Origin: RGIG5952 sp045603485
GTDB taxonomy: Bacteria > Verrucomicrobiota > Kiritimatiellia > RFP12 > JAAYLN01
DNA length: 64,000 bases
Direction of reading: 5' to 3'
Assembly (NCBI GenBank): GCA_045603485.1
Contig: JAZUMF010000117.1
Span: 26,014 to 90,013 of the forward strand
The notes beneath the pieces were generated by a model that did no database searches, was not told the origin of the DNA, and saw only the letters and a program-made list of their open reading frames with translations. Below, in pieces: positions 8,795-17,073 of the stretch. Both the position numbers and the translations under genes were made by a program. Every line of letters starts with the position of its first letter. Position 1 is the first letter of the stretch.

Positions 8795-9890
8795 TTTTAT
8801 ACCTCTCTATGGCATTAAGATATTCGGTGTGAAGCTCTGATGCGGTTTTGTCCCAAGTGAGGTTTTCTTTGATGTAGGCAATGGCTCTTTGCCCCATCGC
8901 TTGGCGTTCGCTCGATGGAAGCGCAATCAATTTAACCAGCGCTTTAGAGATGTCGTCGACTGTCGGCTCAACGGTGAAGCCGATTTCTTTCGCGTCAAGC
9001 ATTTGCCAATAGGAGTTTTTTGTCGCAATCGCAATTTTGCCTAAGGCTAGAGCTTCTCCGACGGTCATTCCGAAATTTTCGCTTTGGGATGGCAGTATTA
9101 GAGCATCGCATTTGGATAAAAGCTCCCAGCGTTTATCGTGCGAGACCGGGGGAAGGAATTTTACGGAGTTTTCTATTGCGAGTTCGGAGGCCTGTTTTTT
9201 AAGTTCGTTTAGCATGCCTCTTTCGTTTCTTCCGCAAATCGTCAGCGTTGCTCCTTCGTCTTGCGCGCCGGAAACGGCAAAGGCCTTTAGCAGGATGTCG
9301 ACGCCCTTTAACGGATGGAGCCGTCCCAGATAGAGCAGGTTGTTGGTTTGACCAATGGCGCTTTTGGGGAGGTTGCCCTGCGGCCGCTCTATGCCGCAAG
9401 GGATTACGGTGATGCGCGGAGGTTTGCCGTTAAGATAGTTAGTTGCCCATTTTGCTTCAAGCTCGGATGCGGCATGGATAAATGACGCGTGTTTGCAAAG
9501 GGTCTGCTGCAACGGCTTAACTAAGGTTTTTTTCCATGCGGAATAGGCAAGCTGTACAGGCGCAAAAGCCCCATGGGGGGAGTGTACATACGGAACAGAA
9601 TTTCGTTTGGCGATTCTGGCGGCGGCAATCACTGGGTAGGTCCAGCATCCGTGAATGTGGATTATATCGGCTTCCCTTGCATATTTGTCGAGTCCCGAGG
9701 CAAAATCTTTGTTGTAATAAAACGGGTTTGCGTTATGGCTTGAAGGGTTCTCTGGGTCGTACAGCCCCGCATTAGTGAAGATATTTACCGTGTCACCTTG
9801 GATGGCTTGGGCTTCAGCAAGACTTTGCACGAATAGAGCCAGTCCATTGCCGTCATCTGTCATTTCTGCTAATACATGCAATATACGCAT
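8787..9890 (-). CDS. Glycosyltransferase family 4 (GT-B fold)
   Basis: A 367-residue GT4 enzyme. The N-terminal domain opens with MRILHVLAEM and includes IIHIHGCW and PYVHSPHGAF. The C-terminal domain has LLYLGRLHPLKGVDIL, the typical GRL..KG..LL motif for nucleotide-sugar binding, and SQSENFGMTVGEALALG, a good EX7E motif. Such proteins build O-antigen or capsule-like glycans. It starts 5 nt after the ATP-grasp/HAD gene stop and overlaps the next GT4 by 8 nt, forming a three-gene operon. Confidence 0.92.
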   Translation of the reverse strand: MRILHVLAEMTDDGNGLALFVQSLAEAQAIQGDTVNIFTNAGLYDPENPSSHNANPFYYNKDFASGLDKYAREADIIHIHGCWTYPVIAAARIAKRNSVPYVHSPHGAFAPVQLAYSAWKKTLVKPLQQTLCKHASFIHAASELEAKWATNYLNGKPPRITVIPCGIERPQGNLPKSAIGQTNNLLYLGRLHPLKGVDILLKAFAVSGAQDEGATLTICGRNERGMLNELKKQASELAIENSVKFLPPVSHDKRWELLSKCDALILPSQSENFGMTVGEALALGKIAIATKNSYWQMLDAKEIGFTVEPTVDDISKALVKLIALPSSERQAMGQRAIAYIKENLTWDKTASELHTEYLNAIERYKNG

Positions 9891-9895
9891 GACGA

Positions 9896-11794
9896 CTAGT
9901 CCATGAAGTCAAAGCCCAACTGCCCTGAGACCGTGACCTTGCGTCCTTTTTCAAAGGACGGGTCAGAGGTGTCGTAGATGCAGAATTTCACATCGGGAAA
10001 GCGTTTTGTGAGCGCATCCAAAACATAGTCCTGAACCAGCTTTATGTTACCTTGGTCGTCATCTGAAAAGCCGACGCTTACAGGCCGCCAGGTGCCTCCT
10101 GTGCGAATCGAGTGTTCTACAATCCGAATGACATGCTCAACAAAGTCGCTGATTGCAAATTGCTTGCGCTTTTCCGGGTGAACAGGCTGATGCAGTTTGC
10201 GTTCGAGCCAATCGCTGAAATCAGGTGATGTTACGGCGTGGTAGCGGTTAAGTGAAAGATAATGGTCGAGCTCCTCGCGGTCTGAACCAAAATGCTTTAT
10301 GCCGTCATAGCAATAACGATAACCGCGTAAATTCGCCATCATCGTTTCGCGTTCTTCATCGGTTAAAACTTCGTTGATAAATGTTTCAACGCCCATCCGC
10401 AATGTTGCCGGAGAGTGCCCTCGCGCAGTGACGATAGCAAAAAGACGACCCTCTACAAGGGTTTTGCGGAAGGTCGTAAATGAGGGGCAGGGAGGTGTTT
10501 CTCCTGAAAGCACCTTCTTTATTGCCTCGCGAGTCTCTCTTAAAAAGGTGTTGTCATTTGATGAGCCGCTATCCTGAAAGTCTTTGAAGGCTTCATCTCG
10601 GCTATTGTTCAGGAAGCGATAATTTTTTGTGTCTTGACGGACTACGCTATATATAGAGGTTGAAACTCTATGCGGTTTCCAAGACCCGTCCGGCTGAAGC
10701 TTCTCCAAATGGATGCAGGTCGGCATCTTGAGAATATTGTCATCCCAATCAAAGATGTAGAATTTGAAATCGCGTGTCGCCACTTCGGTATTTACAGGAC
10801 GATTGTCGTCAAACTTTTTGTCTATGTCGTCTTGTAAAATCTCTATCGTTTGATCAAATCGGGAAAATAGCATTCCGTCACGAATCGTTGCCGGGGTCGG
10901 GGTTTGCCCGATTAAGAACATATAGACCCATTTGCAAAAGTCGGCTCCTGCGGCGATAGACATTGGAACGCCACCGCCAAAACGGGGATTTATTTCAGTG
11001 AAGCGAAAGATGCCGTCATCTCCCTGAAAGCCTTGAACCGTTATCGGACCGATTGGCTTTAAGAGTGAAATAAGGCGACGGATTTCAGCGACTATCGTCG
11101 CATTAAGGTCAATTTGCCCTTTGAGGATTTCTCCGCTTCGTGTCGCGAGGCGTTTGCGCGGAATTGCTGCCATAAAGCGTGAATCAAAGTCGGCAAAGGC
11201 ATCTATCGTATATTCCTGCCCCTGTTCGCATTTTTGTACTATCGGATTTTTTACATAATCCAGGAAAAAATCCAATTCCCGTTTATTTCTAACCTTAAAG
11301 GCGTCTACGCTTGAGCTGCCGTCACGCGGCTTGATGAAAAGGGGAAATTGATAATTTCCATTTGAAAGCTCATTTTCAGAATAGGTCTCCGGAGTCGCGA
11401 AGCCGTTTTCCTGCAAAAAGCGTACGGTTTCAAATTTATCGCTGCAAATGGAAATGACATCGGGAGATGAGATTAATACTTTTGCGCCAGTTTTTTCAAA
11501 AATCTCGTTTTTTGCTTCAGAGAGGAGTAAAAGCTCGGTATCGATAGTTGGAATGATGATTGAAATCTCATCCTTCTTTGCGATTTCAATTATTGAAGCT
11601 ATGTAATTGCCGGAGTCTATCCTTGGAATGACGCGAGCTTCATCGGCAAAACGCAATGCAGGCGCAGATATATCCGCATCGCAGCAGAATATCTTCCCAT
11701 AGATGGATAGCGCTTCTCTCGCGGCAGCGAAGTTTTTTACAAGCTCTACGCGTCTTCCGGCGCATGTAATTAGGATGTTTACCTTGGAATTCAT
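9896..11794 (-). CDS. ATP-grasp enzyme fused to a C-terminal HAD-like domain
   Basis: A 632-residue two-part protein. Residues 1-330 form a carbamoyl-phosphate-synthase-like ATP-grasp ligase: ILITCAGRRVELVKNF at the N-terminus, FIKPRDGSSS in the ATP-grasp lid, and FTEINPRFGGGVPMS near residues 265-278 for metal-ATP binding. Residues about 343-632 look like a HAD hydrolase: IFDWDDNIL (motif I with paired Asp) near 347, AIVTARGHS near 452, and GFSDDDQGN near 588. ATP-grasp enzymes join a carboxylate to an amine or thiol; the HAD part may phosphorylate or dephosphorylate an intermediate. It leads an operon with two glycosyltransferases, suggesting glycan decoration. The exact reaction is unknown. 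Confidence 0.8.
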   Translation of the reverse strand: MNSKVNILITCAGRRVELVKNFAAAREALSIYGKIFCCDADISAPALRFADEARVIPRIDSGNYIASIIEIAKKDEISIIIPTIDTELLLLSEAKNEIFEKTGAKVLISSPDVISICSDKFETVRFLQENGFATPETYSENELSNGNYQFPLFIKPRDGSSSVDAFKVRNKRELDFFLDYVKNPIVQKCEQGQEYTIDAFADFDSRFMAAIPRKRLATRSGEILKGQIDLNATIVAEIRRLISLLKPIGPITVQGFQGDDGIFRFTEINPRFGGGVPMSIAAGADFCKWVYMFLIGQTPTPATIRDGMLFSRFDQTIEILQDDIDKKFDDNRPVNTEVATRDFKFYIFDWDDNILKMPTCIHLEKLQPDGSWKPHRVSTSIYSVVRQDTKNYRFLNNSRDEAFKDFQDSGSSNDNTFLRETREAIKKVLSGETPPCPSFTTFRKTLVEGRLFAIVTARGHSPATLRMGVETFINEVLTDEERETMMANLRGYRYCYDGIKHFGSDREELDHYLSLNRYHAVTSPDFSDWLERKLHQPVHPEKRKQFAISDFVEHVIRIVEHSIRTGGTWRPVSVGFSDDDQGNIKLVQDYVLDALTKRFPDVKFCIYDTSDPSFEKGRKVTVSGQLGFDFMD

Positions 11795-11947
11795 CTCTGT
11801 ATTTAAGCATAGCAGTAATTCAGTTATCTTTCAAGTAGTCTTGCTCGGTTTATAGGCCAAAAGCGCCCGGCATTCAGCGGTTGATGACTTCAAGGAGCGG
11901 ATGGTTTTAGGAGTGAAAAAGAAATTTTGTCAGAAGCATAACTATTT

Positions 11948-11956
11948 TGATATAAT
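11948..11956 (+). promoter_or_regulatory. Extended -10 promoter, near-leaderless
   Basis: TGATATAAT ends 9 nt before the epimerase ATG at 11966. No Shine-Dalgarno lies between them, so the mRNA would start 2-4 nt from the start codon. Confidence 0.6.
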
Positions 11957-11965
11957 TTAATACTT

Positions 11966-13012
11966 ATGAATAAAGATTGGATACTCATTACTGGCGGTAG
12001 CGGCTTTCTTGGAATCAATATGGTTAGAAAGCTGCTTGAGCATGGCGAAAAAAATATCCGTATTATTGATATTGCGGAGTTTGACTACCCTGAGCGCGGG
12101 CAGGTAGATGCGATTTCTGGCGATGTCCGCGACCTTGATCTTATGCGTAAATGCATGAAGGATGTCAAATGGGTTATTCATACGGCAGCCGCATTGCCGC
12201 TTTATTCTGAAAAGGATATTGTTACAACCGAGGTTGATGGTATGCGAAATACCCTTATCGCCGCTGAAGAGGCCGGGGTGGAACGCGTTATCGATATTTC
12301 CTCTACGGCTGTTTATGGCGTTCCTGATCACCATCCTCTTTATGAGACCGATAAGCTTGATGGTGTGGGGCCTTACGGTAAGGCTAAAATTTTGGCTGAA
12401 GAGGTCGCTGTGGAGTTTCGCAAGAAGGGAATGTGTGTGCCGATTATCCGTCCAAAGTCCTTTATCGGCAAGGAGCGTTTGGGCGTTTTTGTCCTTCTTT
12501 ACGATTGGGCATATACCGGCCATGGCTTCCCCATGATAGGCAGCGGAAATAACCGTTATCAGCTTTTGGATGTGGAAGACCTTTGTGATGCTATATGGCT
12601 TACTCTGACATCGGATGCAAAGGTCGTTAACGATACCTTTAATATCGGTGCCAAGGAATTCACCACGATGAAGGAGGACTATCAGGCTGTTCTCGATAAG
12701 GCTGGATATGGCAAGAAAATCCGTCCGTTCCCCGCCAAGCTTGCTATTTTCGGTCTTCGCATCCTTGAGAAGCTTGGCCTTTCGCCTCTCTATATGTGGG
12801 TCTATGAAACGGCTTGCGAGGATTCTTTTGTCAGTGTTGAGAAGGCGGAGGCCAAGCTTGGATATTCTCCCCGTTTCTCAAACAAGGACGCGTTGATTCG
12901 CAATTACGACTGGTATGTCGAGAATCTTGACAGCTTTAAGAATAAGTCGGGTATTTCACACAGGGTTCCATGGAAGCAGGGCATCCTTTCTCTTATCAAG
13001 CATTTCTACTAG
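11966..13012 (+). CDS. NAD(P)-dependent epimerase/dehydratase (extended SDR)
   Basis: A 348-residue extended short-chain dehydrogenase. ITGGSGFLGINM gives the GxxGxxG nucleotide motif, and IDISSTAVYG with YGKAK supplies the Ser/Tyr/Lys catalytic set. It most resembles the nucleoside-diphosphate-sugar epimerase and 3-beta-HSD-like branch, so the substrate may be a nucleotide sugar or a lipid-linked hydroxyl. The gene is preceded by an extended -10 only 9 nt from the ATG. It is followed 21 nt downstream by the ClC gene on the same strand. It diverges from the glycan operon, to which it may contribute a sugar precursor. Confidence 0.85.
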   Translation: MNKDWILITGGSGFLGINMVRKLLEHGEKNIRIIDIAEFDYPERGQVDAISGDVRDLDLMRKCMKDVKWVIHTAAALPLYSEKDIVTTEVDGMRNTLIAAEEAGVERVIDISSTAVYGVPDHHPLYETDKLDGVGPYGKAKILAEEVAVEFRKKGMCVPIIRPKSFIGKERLGVFVLLYDWAYTGHGFPMIGSGNNRYQLLDVEDLCDAIWLTLTSDAKVVNDTFNIGAKEFTTMKEDYQAVLDKAGYGKKIRPFPAKLAIFGLRILEKLGLSPLYMWVYETACEDSFVSVEKAEAKLGYSPRFSNKDALIRNYDWYVENLDSFKNKSGISHRVPWKQGILSLIKHFY

Positions 13013-13033
13013 TTGTCAAGCCGGCTTGTCGCC

Positions 13034-14401
13034 ATGTCTAAATCACGCCGTTCTGCAAATAAAAAAAAGGGAATACGGGCTAATTTGGCGCGCCCTGAGG
13101 TGGATGTCACTTTACGCACATCTCTTTACTCTGTTTTTGCCATCGCCGCCGGTGCTGTCGCCATTCTTTTTATGCTTGGCACAGATTACCTGTACGATAA
13201 TATCTATCCGGTATTGAGGTCAATGGGCCATGTTGAGCTGATTTTCGGCAGCCTTGTCGCTATTGTGCTTGGCGCATTGCTTGTGGGGCTTCTCCAGTCG
13301 CGTTATCTTCCGGAACGGCGGCCTAACGCTATTCCTGATTTGAAGGTTTTTTATGCTAAGCCAAATGAGCGGTTTTCATTTAGGCAGGTTATAATAAATC
13401 TTGTTGCCGGTATTGTCAGCTTGGGCAGCGGAGTGAGTCTTGGTCGGGAGGGACCGACGGTCTTTATGGGCGGTGCTATTGCAACGGCTTGTGCTGATGC
13501 CATGGGGATGAAGTCTACCCGTCGTCGTCGTTTGGCTTGCGTTGCCGGCGCGGCTGCCGGTCTTGCCGCCGCTTTTAATACTCCTATCGCCGCTGTGACA
13601 TTCGCATTGGAAACTATTACCGTTCGTTTTAATGCTCGACAAATGGGCGGTATTCTTATTGCTGCTGTTCTTGGAGCATGCGCAAGTTGGCTTGTGATCG
13701 GTCGTCACCCGTCGTTTCTTGTTCCTGAACTTTCGTCTCTTTCGGTGACTGGTTATGTTTTAACGCCTTTTGTTGCATTGCTTGCGGCAATGGTCGGTGT
13801 CTTTTTTCAGCGTCAGACCTTGCGTGCCCGTCTCTTTGCTAAGACAAAAACGAGCCTTGGCCCGTTTCTTAAACCGCTTGTCGGTGGCTTGCTTGTATGG
13901 GTAATCGCTATTCTTACTTATTATTTGTCAATGGCCATGGGGGATGCAAGACTAGGTGTTTTCGGTATGGGCTTTGACGATCTCGAGGCCGCTCTTGCCA
14001 ATGAAATCCCATGGTGTGTCGCTTTACTGCTTTTGTTTGCCAAATTGGCGGCGACATCGTTGGCTTGTGCTTGGGGATGCAGTGGCGGTATTTTTGCTCC
14101 AACGCTCTTTTTCGGTACAATGACCGGTGTTTCGATTGCCGGCTTGGCTACGCTGTTCGGAGCTGATTTGGGTGATCATGGTATGCTTCTTTTGGCATTT
14201 GTCGGGATGAGTTCATGCTTCGGCACCGTTGTCAGAACTCCGCTTACGGCTCTTCTTATCGTCTTTGAGATGACTAGCCGCTACGAGATAATCCCGCCGC
14301 TTATGATCGCGACGGTTATCAGTCAGGCGTACGCCTATTATTTCAGCGACAAACTTAGTATTTATGATGCGATTCTACGCCAAGACGGCGTGGAGCTGTG
14401 A
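13034..14401 (+). CDS. ClC-family chloride channel or transporter
   Basis: A 455-residue polytopic membrane protein with the ClC signatures: LGSGVSLGREGPT (the GREGP gating glutamate), AAAFNTPIAAVTFALE, and WGCSGGIFAPTLFFG. No cytoplasmic CBS domains follow. In exchangers such as E. coli ClcA two glutamates follow the FNxPLAG segment and the second is the internal proton glutamate; here the pair reads Glu-Thr, so that residue is replaced by Thr. Both channels and some exchangers are known to deviate here, so ion coupling is uncertain. The ATG at 13034 is preferred to a TTG that abuts the previous stop codon. It converges with the co-chaperone gene, leaving 10 nt. Confidence 0.9.
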   Translation: MSKSRRSANKKKGIRANLARPEVDVTLRTSLYSVFAIAAGAVAILFMLGTDYLYDNIYPVLRSMGHVELIFGSLVAIVLGALLVGLLQSRYLPERRPNAIPDLKVFYAKPNERFSFRQVIINLVAGIVSLGSGVSLGREGPTVFMGGAIATACADAMGMKSTRRRRLACVAGAAAGLAAAFNTPIAAVTFALETITVRFNARQMGGILIAAVLGACASWLVIGRHPSFLVPELSSLSVTGYVLTPFVALLAAMVGVFFQRQTLRARLFAKTKTSLGPFLKPLVGGLLVWVIAILTYYLSMAMGDARLGVFGMGFDDLEAALANEIPWCVALLLLFAKLAATSLACAWGCSGGIFAPTLFFGTMTGVSIAGLATLFGADLGDHGMLLLAFVGMSSCFGTVVRTPLTALLIVFEMTSRYEIIPPLMIATVISQAYAYYFSDKLSIYDAILRQDGVEL

Positions 14402-14411
14402 TTTGCGGCTA

Positions 14412-15215
14412 TCAGATTCCGCGTTCTTTTTTGATGGTGTCCCAGGCAGCGTTGATTCGTGACATTTGTTCTGTCGCTTTTGCCATCAATTCTTCGGAAA
14501 GTCCTTGTGCCTGCAGTGCGTCGGGATGATACTTTTGCGCCTTTGTACGGTAGGCTTTTTTTAATTCTTCGTTTGAGGCGTTCTTGTCGCATCCAAGTGT
14601 GGCGTATGCGCTATCAAGGTCGTCTTTGTTATTTTGATGCTGCCTGTAGCTGTTTTCGTCGTTGGATCTACGGTAGTGCGCTTGCCGTTTGGCTTGCTGA
14701 AATACAAATAAGAACGGATTGATGCGTAAATGGTGTGTAAGAGTTCTGAGAATTGACAGTTCTGCGTCTGTTATCGAGCCGTCAGCGAGTGCCAAATCCC
14801 ACAGGATGTCGTACAGGATTTCGCGGATTTCAAGATTAGGCTGCGCGCTGGTGAAGGAGTCGGCATATTCGAAAATAGTGTGATTGTCATCCTTTGCTTT
14901 TCTGAAGACGCGAATGCAGTATTCTCTTTTTTCAGGTGTCAGTCCCAGTCTTTGAAATGCCCTTTCGGCACTTTGAATCTCAGCCATTGAGATATGACCG
15001 TCAGCTTTGGCGAGTTTCGCCATCATCGCCGCCATTCCTGCCAAGAAGACGAGCTCGTTCTCCTTAGCGTCGCCGATTGCCTCTTCAGCTTCTTTTCTCT
15101 CTCGGCGACGCTCTTCGATGATGCTGCCGATGACAGTGGTTATCAGTATTCCCAGTGGCCCAATGCCTAAAATTCTGCCAAGCAGGAATCCCAGTCCTGC
15201 GCCTAACCATCCCAT
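14412..15215 (-). CDS. DjlA-like TerB/J-domain co-chaperone
   Basis: A 267-residue protein. A glycine-rich hydrophobic N-terminal segment (GWLGAGLGFLLGRILGIGPLG in two pieces) probably inserts in the inner membrane. A TerB-like helical domain follows (residues ~55-170, with KLAKADGHISMAEI and ALADGSITDAEL). A C-terminal J-domain (~200-265) carries the HPD tripeptide in KYHPDALQ. This order matches DjlA, which recruits DnaK to membrane substrates. AAGGA lies 7 nt upstream of the ATG at 15215, so an earlier frame start at 15266 is rejected. It follows the UDP-sugar dehydrogenase-like gene by 16 nt. Confidence 0.88.
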   Translation of the reverse strand: MGWLGAGLGFLLGRILGIGPLGILITTVIGSIIEERRRERKEAEEAIGDAKENELVFLAGMAAMMAKLAKADGHISMAEIQSAERAFQRLGLTPEKREYCIRVFRKAKDDNHTIFEYADSFTSAQPNLEIREILYDILWDLALADGSITDAELSILRTLTHHLRINPFLFVFQQAKRQAHYRRSNDENSYRQHQNNKDDLDSAYATLGCDKNASNEELKKAYRTKAQKYHPDALQAQGLSEELMAKATEQMSRINAAWDTIKKERGI

Positions 15216-15231
15216 AGTAGAATCCTTAATT

Positions 15232-15987
15232 CTAGATGTGTTCTTCAAAACCTCTGAAGCCGACATTTAGGTCGTGAAGTGGTGCAATCAAAGTTCCAAG
15301 CGGCGTGCCTTTTGTATGCTCTGCAAGGGCATTGACATCTTTTGGAAAGCACTTGCCGCCGTAGCCGCGATTACCATCAGGGCCGGGAACGAAGGTGTGT
15401 GTGTCATTTATGTAGCCTGACAGGAGGCAACCGCGTTGAACCTTGAGGTAGTCAGCCCCGAAACGGCGGCAGTAGTCTTCAATGCAGTTGAAGTATGTGA
15501 CTTTTAACGCTCCAAAGACATTATGGGCATATTTTGTGATTTCGGCTTCAAATGGCGTCATCGTCACATAGTATTTGCCGGGGAATATCTTTTTGAGCAG
15601 TTCCTCTTCGCCGGTAAATACCATTGGCTGGCGCTTGAAATCTTCAATGTATGTGCGTTCCGTAAGAAACTCAGGCATAAAGCGGACTTGATGACCGGTT
15701 TCTTTTGTCAGAAGCTCTGAGGTGCCGGGTAAAATAGTCGTTCGGACGAAGACCGGCTTGTTTGGGAGCTTTGAAATAAGTTCTTTCATCAATGTGAGGT
15801 CTTGTTTGCCTTCATCATTTGTAGGAACATGTATTTGCAGAAAATATACATCTGCGCCTGAGATGTCGTCATTCATCCCCTTGGGAGGGTCGCTGACGAC
15901 AATTTTCACATCTTTGTTGTTCTCTTCAAGCCATGCCTTCAACGCACCGCCGACGAATCCACATCCGATAATTCCAACGGTAATCAT
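15232..15987 (-). CDS. Short UDP-glucose/GDP-mannose dehydrogenase-like protein
   Basis: A 251-residue protein related to nucleotide-sugar 6-dehydrogenases. An N-terminal Rossmann motif (VGIIGCGFVGGAL) is followed by RTTILPGTSE, FMPEFLTERTYIED, the substrate lysine/asparagine region KYAHNVFGALKV, and the active-site GYGGKCFPKD with the catalytic Cys. Normal family members run to about 400-450 residues and end in a third, UDP-binding domain; here the protein stops about 40 residues after the catalytic Cys, so that domain is missing. The start at 15987 has GGAGG 9 nt upstream. It may be a minimal enzyme or oxidise a different substrate. Confidence 0.8.
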   Translation of the reverse strand: MITVGIIGCGFVGGALKAWLEENNKDVKIVVSDPPKGMNDDISGADVYFLQIHVPTNDEGKQDLTLMKELISKLPNKPVFVRTTILPGTSELLTKETGHQVRFMPEFLTERTYIEDFKRQPMVFTGEEELLKKIFPGKYYVTMTPFEAEITKYAHNVFGALKVTYFNCIEDYCRRFGADYLKVQRGCLLSGYINDTHTFVPGPDGNRGYGGKCFPKDVNALAEHTKGTPLGTLIAPLHDLNVGFRGFEEHI

Positions 15988-16182
15988 TATTAGAAACCTC
16001 CAAAAGTGTTGATAGAACGATACAATCTTGACCGACATTTCTTTCCATTATATAACTTTTTCTTAAAAAAGTAAAAAAATAGCGAATGAAGCGCACCTGT
16101 CCACATAGACGGATGTGGCCGCCGGAAGAATAGCGCTCGGTTTAATGATATACGCAAGGGCAACGCAGCATTGCTGCTAATG

Positions 16183-16452
16183 CTACCTGCGAGGGATTGT
16201 GTTGTGCCTGTAGAGGTAGTACAGGACGAGGTCTGTGCCGATAATTATGAAGTTAAGGACATAGAGCCAAACGCGCCAATCATATTCGGGCGATGTAACC
16301 TTGTAGAGAATACCTGAAACATAGCCCATTTCAATAAGTACCATAAAGAGCGGGCTTTTGCCTGCAACGATATGTGTGCGAAGTGCCTTGATAATTGAAA
16401 AAGGCCAGCTTGATGCAAAGCACAAGAGCATGATAACTTCAAAAATCGCCAT
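16183..16452 (-). CDS. Small PQ-loop-like membrane protein
   Basis: An 89-residue protein with three predicted membrane helices (residues ~2-20, ~32-52 and ~62-80). The first helix ends in SSWPFSIIKAL and a GKSPLF motif follows, an arrangement reminiscent of PQ-loop/SemiSWEET half-transporters, which are about this size and dimerise. AAGGA precedes the ATG. It is the last gene of the mutarotase-KtrBA-OlsF-RuvA run, 30 nt after ruvA. Transport function is inference. Confidence 0.65.
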   Translation of the reverse strand: MAIFEVIMLLCFASSWPFSIIKALRTHIVAGKSPLFMVLIEMGYVSGILYKVTSPEYDWRVWLYVLNFIIIGTDLVLYYLYRHNTIPRR

Positions 16453-16482
16453 TTTATTTCCTTCTTAAGGTTGGATTGTTCT

Positions 16483-17073
16483 TTATCTTGACGCAAGAGC
16501 CTTCCTGACGAGTTCGTCGGTGTGACTCTTATCAGCACCGGCCTCAATTGCCGCAAGAACCATTTTGTACGCCTGTTCCTGTGAGAAGCCAAGCTGGGAG
16601 AGCGCCAATACGGCATCGCGTGTATTGGCGTCGACGGTGCTGGTGCTGTTTGGCGATGCCATAGCTTCAACAGGGTCGATTTTGCCTTTGAGTTCAACAA
16701 CGATGCGCTCCGCCGTTTTTTTACCGACGCCCTTTACAGTTCCTAATCTTTTGGCATCGCCATTGACGATGCAGCGTCGGAAGTCCGTGATTGACAGACC
16801 GTCAAGGACGGCTATCGCGAGCTTTGGACCCACTCCTGAAATCGCAAGCAGGAGGTCAAAGATCTTTCGTTCATCTTTTGATGCGAAGCCGTAGAGTTGT
16901 TCGTCGTCTTCTCTAACTACATGACGGGTGTGAATACGGCACTCTTGCCCTATGGAGGGGAGCTCATTGTAGGTGCCGATGGTGATTGTCACTTCATATC
17001 CGACACCGCCGCATTCAATAATTGCGGAATTAGGCGCCTTTTCAAAGAGAATGCCATGGAGCATCGCTATCAT
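16483..17073 (-). CDS. ruvA: Holliday junction helicase subunit RuvA
   Basis: A 196-residue RuvA of normal length. An N-terminal OB-fold (MIAMLHGILFEK, with VGYEV and LYGF) is followed by two helix-hairpin-helix motifs (ISGVGPKLAIAVL and VKGVGKKTAERIVVELKGK) and a C-terminal UBA-like domain (ALSQLGFSQEQAYKMV) that contacts RuvB. It binds four-way junctions and directs branch migration. The ATG overlaps the stop of the upstream acyltransferase gene (ATGA), with AAGGA 6 nt upstream. ruvB and ruvC are not adjacent. Confidence 0.96.
   Translation of the reverse strand: MIAMLHGILFEKAPNSAIIECGGVGYEVTITIGTYNELPSIGQECRIHTRHVVREDDEQLYGFASKDERKIFDLLLAISGVGPKLAIAVLDGLSITDFRRCIVNGDAKRLGTVKGVGKKTAERIVVELKGKIDPVEAMASPNSTSTVDANTRDAVLALSQLGFSQEQAYKMVLAAIEAGADKSHTDELVRKALASR

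Noticed and set aside
16053..16182. Structured RNA between the small membrane gene and the short dehydrogenase-like gene
   Set aside because: Weak inverted repeats around GCAGCAT only; no riboswitch or known RNA pattern could be supported.
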